The translations under genes were made by a program, and so were the position numbers. 64,000 bases of DNA, taken from assembly GCF_026210795.1 (NCBI RefSeq), contig NC_089431.1, positions 3,162,001 through 3,226,000 of the forward strand, written 5' to 3'. The notes beneath the pieces are model-generated. The model searched no databases. It had not been told where the DNA came from and saw only the letters and a program-made list of their open reading frames with translations. Shown here piece after piece: positions 50,235 through 60,869 of this stretch. This DNA comes from Rhizophagus irregularis (lineage: Eukaryota > Glomeromycota > Glomeromycetes > Glomerales > Glomeraceae). Position 1 is the stretch's first letter. The number at the start of each line of letters is the position of its first letter.

Positions 50235-51724
50235 TTGTTGGAAAAGAAATATCTTATTTATTATTTAAGTCGTCCAGTTTTAAAATAAATCGGGATAAAG
50301 TTTTGGTTTTTTAAAAAACGATACAAAAGTGCTAAGTCAAACTACCATTAAATAAAAATGTTTGGTCTTTTTTTTAAAAATTACCACTAATAAAGGCTTT
50401 TTTCATCCAATCAGAAAATAACTTAATAACTAAGCCACCAAAATAAGATTGGATCAATCAGTTCGACTTTGTCGGTCTGGAGTTTTTCATAAAATTTCCT
50501 TTATTTCGTGATACTTTTTCAGATATATCTATGCTTGCAAAAGTCTATAAAAGGCCTGAATTGTATGTTTTATATCTTTATTGACAAAAATATCTACACC
50601 TTAACTTTGGCACAGAGATATTCTTTCGGAAAAAATGAATTCAAATACCAGAGGTCTCTAAACAATTTAACAGCATAATCTTCATATCATTACTTCATCT
50701 TCACTGTTAAAGTGAAATAATCGAGTTACCCACAAATATGGATTTTGTATATATTTGAGTTTCTGATTTTAAAAACATATATTTATATTGACTGCATATT
50801 CTAAGTATTCTTATATTTAAATTCAGTACTGAATTAATTTATTAGAAAAAAAATTAAAATTATTTTATTGCCAATATTAATTAAAAAATAAAGATAAAAT
50901 TAATTACAGATATTAGATATATACTGTAAATTGCAAAAAAATCAAATTTTTCCTTATACGGTTCACTCTCATTATAGTGAGTGGAGATTAAAATTCGTTA
51001 TAGTGAGAAATTCACTATACTGAGAATCATTTTATCATTATATAAGAATTCACCAGAGGGTATATTATATTTTACAAATTAATTGAAAATAATTATAAAT
51101 AAATTAAAATCTAGTTTAGTTAACTAAATGAGATAATAAAATCAATAAAATGCAAATTTATTTTTATATTTAAACATTGATTATAACAACTAAAATTCAA
51201 ATAATTACATTTTATAAAGTCAAAAAACCAAAGAATTATAAAAAACAAAAATAAATTACAGTATTATAAACCAAAATATTAAAAAACATGAAATTAAATT
51301 TGCTAAATCTAAATTTAAATATAAATTAAAAATCAAAAACAATAAATATAAATTAAATTCAAATATAATAAATGAAATAAAATTAAAAGTTTTAGCTTTT
51401 AAATATAATAAAACAAAGTTAAAAATAATAAAATCCAATTAAAAAAATAAGGACAGATAACTTTTAATATATAAGATTATAGTAAAAAATTAATTGGCTA
51501 ATTTGTTATAATAAGAAATATTTAATACTTAATTAATATGTTAAGAAAAATTTATTATAAAATAAATTCATTATATTAAAAGTTAATTGTAATATTTATT
51601 ATATTATATTTATTTATTATAAACTTTTACTTTTTTAAAAAAATTATATTAACTTGACTGTTAATTATTTGTTTAATATATTCTACTTTTTTTTATTTTT
51701 AATTTAAATTTTGATAAATATATG
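50235..51724. other. SDS3 promoter and AT-rich sequence
   Basis: The first ~500 bp upstream of SDS3 are less AT-rich and should hold its promoter. Beyond 50750 the sequence is nearly pure A/T. ACGGTTCACTCTCATTATAG at 50957-50976 resembles the one-sided element end near 23590. Confidence 0.45.
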
Positions 51725-52025
51725 TTGTAACTGAAATTGAAATTTAATTGAATTTAAAATTCAGATATGGGAATTTCTGGAAAAGTTAATTGAATTTTAA
51801 ATTCAAACATTGGAATTTTATTTGAAATTAAAATTCAGATATCTTAATTTCAGATAACCCTATAACTGAAATTTAAACATGTTAATCTTACATCTGAAAT
51901 TCCAATTTAACTAAATTTAAATTCAGATACTTGAAGATTATATCTGAATTTAAATTTCAATTGGCTTTTTCAGAAATTCCTGTATTTGAATTTTAAATTC
52001 AGTCAAATTTTAATTTTAGTTACAA
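51725..52025. mobile_element. Foldback element with ~70-bp inverted arms
   Basis: Left arm TTGTAACTGAAATTGAAATT... and right arm its reverse complement (ending TTTAGTTACAA), with about ten differences over ~70 bp. The interior repeats AAATTCAGATAT/TTCAGATA words. The flanks are both TATATA-like, so the duplication length cannot be fixed. Confidence 0.6.
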
Positions 52026-53326
52026 TATATACAATAATTATATTTAAATATTTTCTTTAAATTTAAATTTTAATTTATTTAATAAAATCCCCTTTTTTTC
52101 TTAAATTTTCAAATTAAATAAATGATTAAGTTAAACTATGTATTTTTTTCTTATTAAAAATAATAGAATTAAATATAATAATATTTATATTATAGAGTTA
52201 TTAGATACAAAGTATTCAATATAGAGATAGATATTAAATATAAATGAAGTACCTAATAATAGTTATATTTCTAATAGTTTTATGTAATTATAATAAATTA
52301 ATCAATTTTACCCATATATAGCATATTACATCATTTATTACTTAGATATCATTTATTTTTAATAATAAATGATATAAATCATATAAAATTTTATAATTAG
52401 AATAAATAATATTTAAAGAAGAATAATTTATCAGATTTATAAGAAGATCAAATTGTAATACTTGATGATATTCCATTTGAAAAAATCTTATTTTATTAAA
52501 GTACTATAGAGTGGAAAAAAAAACTCATGATCAGATATATTTATTTACTAATTAATAATAACTTTTGGTGATATAGTTGCATTTATAAAAAGATAAAAAA
52601 TATTGTTAATAATGTTATAATAAACCTAATAATAATATAACTAATTTTATTTTAAGTTTAAATTCATTAATTTTGAAAGAAGAAGGGGATGGATAAAAAG
52701 AAAAAAAATCAAATCAAATCAAATCAAAATCAGTATGGTTTAAATTAATAAATATAGTATCACTTATTTTTATTTTACTTTTATTTTTATTTGTATTTTG
52801 ATGATTGCATTCTACTGGATAGATATAGCTTATGATAATTTATTTATATAATATATAAACTTAATATTAATAAAACATATAAAAATCATTAAAAAAAAAA
52901 CATAAAATATAAACTTCTTTAACAATAATATAATATATATTATTTTCTAAATTGATTAATAAAAAAAAATTTTTTAAGAATTTAAAAAATACTAAAATAA
53001 TTAAAAATTTTATAAAAAAAAAAGTAAGTATTGATTATTACTAAAAAAATTTAAAAAAAAAATTTAAAAAAATATTATAATAGTATTATAATAAATATAT
53101 AAATAAAAATAAGAAAAGTAATGGAAGGAAAATTTTCAAATATAGTGAACAGTGGTCAGTTGCTTTAGAAAAAACAAGATAATATATAAATCAATTTATT
53201 AAAGATGGAAATAGGGTAATTTGGAAGGCATATAATAATTTCAAATTATATAAATACAAATATAGTTCTTCTTTTGCTTGTATGAGAAAGCATTTACTAA
53301 AGCCATACGATAATGATGATCCTATA
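52026..53326. other. AT-rich sequence with a simple repeat and coding debris
   Basis: An (ATCAA)n microsatellite lies at about 52707-52730. From ~53140 the plus strand has broken coding-like sequence (CMRKHLLKPYDNDDP) that continues after the CACTG MITE, which therefore inserted into an older repeat remnant. Otherwise no features. Confidence 0.4.
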
Positions 53327-53598
53327 CACTGGTAAAAAAATGATTTATCCTACACATATCTTACACATATTGGGTACTCAAAATGTAGAAAATCATACAC
53401 AAATAATACACATATCATACACATATTGGGTACTAATATATATATCATACATATATCAGATACCTGATAGGTATACTATATATATAAGTACCCAATATGT
53501 ATATGATATGTGTATTATTTGTGTATGATTACATTTTAATACGATATATGTAAGATATGTGTAGGATATGTGTAGGATAGACCATTTTTTTACCAGTG
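53327..53598. mobile_element. CACTG-ended foldback MITE, copy 1
   Basis: 272-bp near-palindrome with ends CACTGGTAAAAAAATG and its reverse complement, flanked by ATA (53324-53326 and 53599-53601). Internal words GGGTACT, ACACATAT and their complements recur symmetrically. Ends starting CACTG with a 3-bp duplication fit the CACTA/EnSpm group. It is nearly identical to 58877-59144. Confidence 0.75.
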
Positions 53599-53601
53599 AT
53601 A

Positions 53602-54227
53602 TAATCTGATAGCTACTATGGGAGGATATAGGTGAATTTCATAAGGTGATGGTAGGGTACAGGAGCAATCTTATGGATGGGGAACTGGTTTGGAGTTTTA
53701 AATAAATTAATTATACATGTAATGGAACTTTCTATTTTTTATATAATTAATAAACTCACAAATTGCACTACTTTGCAAAAAAAAAAAAAATAAGAAAAGT
53801 AATATATATTATATAATTATTAAAAAAAAGAAAAAATCTTATTATACTTAATAAAATTATATGATTATAAATATTATAATTTAATTAATAGGTTTAATCA
53901 TTCTTAGTACGATCACAGAAATTAAAAGAATTTTACTGCAGACACTATTACTAATAATATAAAGGTACAGAAATTAGAGTAATTAAACTGCACCATAGTG
54001 AATCAATATATATAGTATAACTGCATATTTCAATAAAGGATTTTGGTATTCTGCTAATATTCCTAATGAGACCTTTAGAATGTTTATAATCCTATCTGAA
54101 TAGTTACAATTATTATTAATACTTTAAGAGTAGAGTATCCTTTTTAGTTAAATTTTACTATAGTAAATGTCTACTGCAGTTTGTATTATATATTAGATAA
54201 AATAACTAGTTAAATAATTTACTGGTA
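53602..54227. other. AT-rich sequence with repeat debris
   Basis: The first 120 bp continue the broken coding-like sequence interrupted by the MITE (GDGRVQEQSYGWGTG-type reading). The remainder is AT-rich with no recognisable feature. Confidence 0.35.
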
Positions 54228-54734
54228 CAGTCAAACCTACCTCTATATACTGATATTGCTGTTTTGGAAAAAAGTATTGGTATATCGAATTATCAGTTTA
54301 TAAAAAAAATTTTATATACCGATATTATTATAAATAATGTAATTAATATTAGTATAAAATATTTTAATATATATAAATTATAAACATACAACTTTAATCT
54401 ACATTTTATAAAATTTAAAAAATTTATTAACAAAATTATATCAATTATATCAATTATGTATTACATTAGGAATTAGAAGCAAAATTGTATCAATTATATA
54501 ATTACAATCAATTATATAATTACATCAAGAATTAGAAGTAGGGAAAATTGCGTAACTTTATTTATGTGATCTAATCTTAAATAGTTAATATATTGGTATA
54601 TAAACTAGATCTATATATACATATAAAACATCAGTATAACAAAGTTTTTTTATTAATTGAAAAATAGTAAAATTAAAATCATCAGTATAAGCAAATATCA
54701 GTATATATTGTATCAGTATATAGAGGTCTGACTG
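54228..54734. mobile_element. Pogo/Tigger-like MITE
   Basis: 507-bp element with ends CAGTCAAACCTACCTCTATA and, reversed, CAGTCAGACCTCTATATACT, flanked by TA on both sides (54226-54227, 54735-54736). CAGT(C/N)RACC...CTCTATAT ends with TA duplication are typical of pogo elements. No coding region. Confidence 0.75.
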
Positions 54735-55856
54735 TATATAAAATTAACTATTATATAACATTTAAAATAGCTAGTATGACCATGATAAAAATATTAAGAC
54801 AAAGAAAAAATAAAGATAATAAATAAATCTAATATTATTTAAAATTTTAAATATCATATCTGATATATTTAAAGAGCCTTTAAAATGATTTATATTTTAA
54901 ATTTGTTTAAAGTATATGAAATAGAAAACTAATATTTAAAAATAATAAAATAAAAAAAAAGTGTATATTTATATAATGGATATATTTTTAAAAATAAATT
55001 TTATATGGCCATTGTTGACTCAAAATTAAACTAGTAGTAAAATGAAAACTAATAATATTCTTTATTTTACATTTACCAGAAATAAATAGATATTCATGAA
55101 AATTTTAAAACTTCATATAAAAGTTTTAAACCAAAAATTTTAAATAAGAAGAATATTTTAAGTCAAAAAATAGAAATTCAAAATCATGATTTTTTAACCA
55201 TTTTATATGAAGTTTTTTTTTGATATTTTGCTATATAGTAATCACTGATTACTTAAAGAAAATAAATAAATTTGTAAAATACATATATTATAAAAAATTT
55301 GTATATTATTTTATATAGAATACAAGATTTAAGCATTATGTAAAAGGCAAAATATATTTTATTTTTTATTTTATATTGATTTTATTTTAATGTTATTTGA
55401 TTAGTTATTTTTAATTTCATTTAATTTTTTAATTTTATTATTTTATTTTGTTATTTTATATTTTTTGATTTTTTTTTATTTTACAAAATATGCAGAAATT
55501 TTATTAAATATAATATAAGTAAAATTAGTTTACAAATATATACAATGTCTAAATTTATTAAAAATTCTGTATTATTTATCATTCAAATAAAATATATACT
55601 TTATTAATAAATATTAATTTATATAAGTTGTTTTTTCAATTGAATTACTTTTAGCCTATAGATTCTATAATTAAAGATAGTAAACTTTAATTTTATTATT
55701 TTATTATATTTTATTATTTATTTATTTTAATGATTTAAAATTTGTATACATCTGTGTAATATATATATCTTATATAAAAGTAAAAAACTAAAAATAAGAT
55801 TTTAACTTTTTATGACTCATTAAGTAAAATTATAAATTAGGCAAAAATACATATAG
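54735..55856. other. AT-rich sequence, no features
   Basis: Almost entirely A/T. A local inverted pair (AAAACTTCATATAAAA near 55108 and TTTTATATGAAGTTTT near 55201) can form a hairpin. No gene or element boundary recognised. Confidence 0.4.
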
Positions 55857-56100
55857 TAAGGTTGCTTGTCTAAACCTCTTTAAAATCCTACGATTAGTTT
55901 CGTCAAAATTTTACTATAGATTTATTATAGTTTCGGCAGAGTTTCGGCAGTTTCGGCATTTATAATAAGTTTCGGCAGTTTCGCCTTTCTCCAAAGTTTC
56001 GCCAGTTTTTTAATATAACTTTAATATAGTTTCGGCAGAATTTCGCTTTTCGGCGAAACGCCATCTTGCCTAAACCCCTAGGTTTCGGCAAGCAACCTTA
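55857..56100. mobile_element. hAT MITE of the TAAGGTTGC family
   Basis: 244-bp element starting TAAGGTTGCTTGTC and ending GGCAAGCAACCTTA, with a perfect 8-bp duplication ACATATAG (55849-55856 and 56101-56108). The inside repeats TTTCGGCAG. Same family as 16422-16858 and the arms of 15712-21558. Confidence 0.88.
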
Positions 56101-56258
56101 ACATATAGTAAATAAATTTTTAAGACTCTATAATATATACATAAAAGTTGTAATATAAATATTTAAAAAAATCAGGATTTTAATAATAAAGTCATGTAAT
56201 AATTAATGATCAACAAATTTACTATATAAAATTACCAAAAATGGAGGAATGCATATAT

Positions 56259-56624
56259 TAAAGATGGTCAACGATCCTAAAGACCATAATCCTTTCTGGT
56301 CCTACATGCAAAAAGACTAGACTGTGTAGAACGCAATCTTCCATTGGTCTTTCATAAATTTTAAAATTTATAATAATTCCAGCTAAAATTAAATGATCAT
56401 CACAAAAATATCCTTTTTTAGATTCTTGTATAACTATTTTTTCCATTTTGGAAGGAAATAAAATTTCCTTTTTTGGACTTGTATAATATCACGTAATCAT
56501 ATTTCGACCAATCGCATGATCAGTCTTTATTAGGACCGTAGATTTGGGAAGATCGCCCCATCCAGTACCTGACTGCATGGATTCACGACTGACAGACTGA
56601 TGAATCGATACTTGACCATCTTTA
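56259..56624. mobile_element. hAT MITE of the TAAAGATGGTCAA family
   Basis: 366-bp element with ends TAAAGATGGTCAA and TTGACCATCTTTA, flanked by the perfect 8-bp duplication GCATATAT (56251-56258 and 56625-56632). The 62-codon minus-strand ORF inside is not considered a gene. The right half is unusually GC-rich for this block. Confidence 0.85.
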
Positions 56625-56632
56625 GCATATAT

Positions 56633-57084
56633 GCACAAATATGCATAAATTTTATTTTATATATATATATAATTTTATATTATAATCAAATAGAAAATCC
56701 AATTATTTAATTAATTTATTATATTTAGCTGACATATAATTATACAAATTTGCTAATATATTAGTTAATATATTGTAATATCAAAATGCTTTAATACTTT
56801 AAAAATGAAGATTTATATATTTTAAATTTAAAGTATTGCAAGAAGATATCTAAAAAGAAAGATGCAATATATAATACAATAAATAAAATAAATAAAAATA
56901 TAATAATAATCATATAATATATAATAATGATCAATATAACAAAGCATAATACAATAGATTTATAAAGATCATTTATATTGATAAATGAAAATTACTTTAT
57001 AAAAAGATATTATTTCTTAACATTATTATAAGTGAAATTACTTTAAAAGGAGATATTATTTTTTAGTATTTTTTTTTTTTCCAA
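56633..57084. other. AT-rich sequence, no features
   Basis: A/T homopolymers and TATA runs only. Confidence 0.4.
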
Positions 57085-58756
57085 TGGCAGCATATTTAAA
57101 TCCTTTATTAGAATAAAAGTGTTCATAATACATTATACAAATAAAAATAAACTATAATAAACTAATAATCAGTAAGATTTAAAGCACTCGTTATTCTTGA
57201 TTTACGAAGCATTACTTATTAAAGGCAATTTAACTATAAGAAAGCTTTTCTACGTCAAGCGCATAATCGTTCTTAGAAGGAATCCCTTCCTCTTAGTCTA
57301 TATCTATAAGGAAATTTTAGCGAGATCCATTATGAAACAGCAAGAAAAAAAAAAGAGGATTTTTAACAAAAAAAGTAGGGTAAAAAAAAGGGTTAATATT
57401 TAATGTGTATGATAGTGAGCACTCCATAACTCTATTACTCCATATTTGGCCCAATCATCCTGTCAGTTGGCCAGTGATCTTAACAACACCTGAATTTCAG
57501 CTAAAATTGTAAGTTTATCATTGCCATCAAAATTCTTATTATTTGAAGTAGATTGCTTTTTTTTTTCAAAGAACTTCCCCTTCTTAAGCTGTCTATCATT
57601 ATGGTTATCCACTTTTTGTGTAACATTTGGAGTCTTCTTTTGATTCTGCTTTTGAATAGAGTCTGTTTTCTTTGGTGGCTTATTTTTAGGCTGATTCAAG
57701 GTAGGCGAAAAATATATAGTCCAAATACCTTTAAATTCTTCAAAGTTAAATTCTATATCAAAGTACTTTATCCAGGCTTCCCCAAATGTTAAAATACACA
57801 ATCAACTTTCTACGTCTATAGTTTTGAATAATCTTGAAAGTTAAAGCACTATCCAGTTGCGATAGCATTGATTGGGCAGGATTCTCTGCATTGTAAACAA
57901 CATTATTAGTAACAGATTTGGATATATCCATAATAATAGCCTGAAATCTTTTTCGTTCTTTGCGTTGCTTCAAATTTCAGGATGCAGGGAACTATTTAAC
58001 AGGCATTCCTCTAAATGAAACAGTCTATATTCCATTATTTCAACTTGTGCCATCACTCATTGAAATTGATGATAGACTACTACAATCAAATACTTCTTTT
58101 GCGTCTTGACTTTCGAATGCAATAACTTGATCCTATTTCTTTAGATTCGTAAGGATATCGAGTTGCAGCATGGTAGAGGGGATATCATAAATAACTATTT
58201 TATAAATGTGAGCCTTATTTTGTAGCTGTATCCAGTCGCGACAGCCAATCGAAATCTTTTCCAGTGTAAAGCTTGAACTTCTTCATCTTTTGCTGCTGCA
58301 GTTTGTCTTGTGTATTACTCTTCTTAAAAGTGTTTTGAGTGTTTCATTTCTCCTTAGGGATGGTGACGTAGATCAGGAATCATTGGAATCAGAATCTTTT
58401 GTGATTTCAGCATATATTACGCACTTCTTTTCTCTAAACTGTTGTTGTTTATTGCTCACATAATGCTTTTCCATTTTTCTCATAAAGCTTTTTGACATTT
58501 CATATAGAAGCATAACTCACATATCTTTGAAAGTATAGAAGAGAAAAAGAAAGCTGTCGAAGTCTTCTACCCCAACTTTTTGGAGTTCATCAGTAAAGGT
58601 TTTATTAAGGTTATTTAAATGCTTGTATGTTGCCAGTTCTATTTCTTCGAGGGTTTGACTAATCCCAGTTACACTAATAGAACATAGAATTTGCAGCATT
58701 TTTTCAAATAAAGTGTAGAATATCTCATTATCAAATAGGCTGAGAAGTGTTTTCAT
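57085..58756 (-). mobile_element. Decayed LINE-like element, ORF1-like coding remnant
   Basis: The minus strand holds a long broken ORF: ISQTLEEIELATYKHLNNL (58600-58660), KKFKLYTGKDFDWLSRLD-like (about 58220-58280), NLKQRKERKRFQAIIMDISK (57910-57970), KIIQNYRRRKLIVYFNIWGS (57780-57840), YFDIEFNFEEFKGIWTIYFS (57700-57760), then a Lys/Gln/Pro-rich basic tail ending ILAEIQVLLRSLAN (57463-57510). A folded RRM-like core plus a basic tail is typical of nucleic-acid-binding ORF1 proteins of LINEs, and I associate this sequence style with high-copy repeats of Rhizophagus. No reverse transcriptase is seen in the window. It has several breaks. The downstream side shares GCAGCATATTTAA with the remnant at 6880-8000. 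Confidence 0.45.
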
Positions 58757-58876
58757 TCAAAGGTATAGAGATTAGTTGCGAGTGGAAACCATATTTTTGG
58801 TATTTTTCTTCAAAATATTATTGCTGAAATTTTGTAAAAAAAAATGGTCTATGCGATTGGTAGGAAGAGTTATTAT

Positions 58877-59144
58877 CACTGGTAAAAAAATGATTTATCC
58901 TACACATATCTTACACATATTGGGTACTCAAAATGTAGAAAATCATACACAAATAATACACATATCATACACATATCGGGTACTAATATATATATCATAC
59001 ATATATCAGGTACCTGATAGGTATACTATATATATAAGTACCCGATATGTGTATAATATGTGTATGATTTTCTACATTTTGAGTACCCAATATATGTAAG
59101 ATATGTGTAGGATATGTGTAGGATAGACCATTTTTTTACCAGTG
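58877..59144. mobile_element. CACTG-ended foldback MITE, copy 2
   Basis: 268 bp, ends CACTGGTAAAAAAATG inverted, flanked by TAT (58874-58876 and 59145-59147). It differs from 53327-53598 at few positions and keeps better arm symmetry (both arms contain GTAGAAAATCATACAC or its complement), so it is the closer to a perfect palindrome. Confidence 0.78.
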
Positions 59145-60121
59145 TATAATTTTCATTTTTAGTATTATTAGTTAACACAAGATATATTTTTTTATTAAGT
59201 AATTATTAAATACAAAATTTTAATTAGTTTTATTATTAGTTTTATTTATAGTTATATAATATAATTAGTAATAGTTTGCATATACAATTAGTTAGTAAAG
59301 AATAATTTGTTATTTTTTAAAAATAAAAAACAGAAACAGAAATAAAATAACTATAAATATAATAAATATAGTGGTTTTAAACTTTAATTCAAGAGACTCT
59401 TTTTAAATTTGTAATCAGAAATTATTGATAAATAAAATATTTGATTTTGGTATTGTAAATTAATTCTAAATCAAATGTAATAAAGTGTTAAAAAAAGGTA
59501 ATATTAATAAAGTTGTAGCAAATGATTCTTTACTATTTTCCTTTAGATAATATAACTTTTTTTATTTTAAATTTAAGTTAACTTATAACTTTTTATGTAA
59601 ACATTTTTTTTGAAAATTTGATCAGTAATTTAATAGTACTTAAAAAATAAAGTCACCAGTTTATTTCTTTGAAATTTTATTTTTTCAGTATTGAAAGATT
59701 TATAAGTACTCTAATTTTATTGTTAAGTTAACACTATAGTTAAAAAAAAATTATATAAAATTATAAAATTATTATAATAAAAAATTAGTATTACTAGTAA
59801 AACTGATTGAATTTGGTATTAAACCAATTTTAATTTTACAATTTATATATAGAGTTAATTTGTAATACAATATAATTTGTTACAGTTTTACCTTTAAAGT
59901 AATGTAAAATATGTAAAATAATTCTTTTTATAAAAAATTAAAATCTAGATCTCCAAGACTCCGACTCAGGACCTGGTTCTAGGACCTGTTAACTCTAGAC
60001 CAATTTAGGATCAAATTCAAGGACTAATTGGGTTTAACGAACAGACAAACACATTATTTATATTACACGATGTTCGTTTTGGTGCTTTCAGATAATTCTG
60101 TAATCATTTTTTTTTGGAAAC
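59145..60121. other. AT-rich sequence and HIT-gene promoter
   Basis: Up to 59940 there is A/T-rich sequence without features. From 59945 to 60115 a GC-richer patch (GACTCAGGACCTGGTTCTAGGA) precedes the HIT gene and probably holds its promoter; TGACTCA-like GACTCAGG might be an AP-1-type site. Confidence 0.4.
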
Positions 60122-60717
60122 ATGTCACCTATTAATAATCCGCTTTTTCCTCGCATTACTCCTGAATCTCCTCGAAATCTTTCACTGAATGTTAAGTCTA
60201 ATTCAGTACCTTCAGAAGACCAAAAGGATTGTACTTTTTGTAAAATTGTATCCGGTCAATTGCCTTGTATAAAAGTTTTTGAAAATGATGAAATATTAGC
60301 TTTTCTGGGTACAGTAAATTATCCAAATTTTTCTTATCTGCCCAACATTAAAAATTTTTTTTTTGAATTTCTTCCATTAATTTTAATTCTTTATTAGATG
60401 TTGCTCCGATTTCTAGAGGTCACACTCTGGTAATTCCCAAAACTCATATTTCACGTTTAACTTTAGCTTCACCTTCAATAATGTCTTCCTTGGGTTCTGT
60501 ATTACCTCAAATTTCAAATGCAGTAATTCAAGGTGTTGGTACTAAAGATTTTAATATACTTCAAAACAATGGACAAATTGCGGGACAAGTAGTTTTTCAT
60601 TTACATTTTCATATTATACCACGATTTAAAGAGGTTGAAAGTAGAAGCGGCGGAAGATTAAGATTAAGTAAAGATGAAAGTGAAAAAATTGGTAAAGATA
60701 TAAGGGCAAAACTATAA
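60122..60717 (+). CDS. HIT-family nucleotide hydrolase (Hint/Hnt1-like)
   Basis: Two exons (60122-60308, 60398-60717) give 168 residues. After a ~35-residue Pro/Ser/Asn-rich extension the HIT domain starts with CTFCKIVSGQLPCIKVFEND, in which CxxC is the zinc-type pair of Hint proteins. It continues with DVAPISRGHTLVIPKTHISR and ends with the catalytic triad motif HLHFHIIPRF (HxHxH). Such enzymes hydrolyse adenosine phosphoramidates and aminoacyl-adenylates. The intron splits the codon before DVAP. The C-terminus is basic (GGRLRLSKDE). The Hnt1/Hint class is favoured over Ap3A hydrolase (Fhit class) because of the CxxC pair and short size. Confidence 0.9.
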
Positions 60718-60869
60718 AAGACATTCATTTAATCATAAAAAAATGTGGACAACAATAATATTATATCTCATTCGGCGATCAATATTTATTTAAAAGAAAC
60801 CACAAATAAAATACAATAATTCTATCTTGATAAATACATATTAATATAAAAAAAGATTCTATTTTATCA

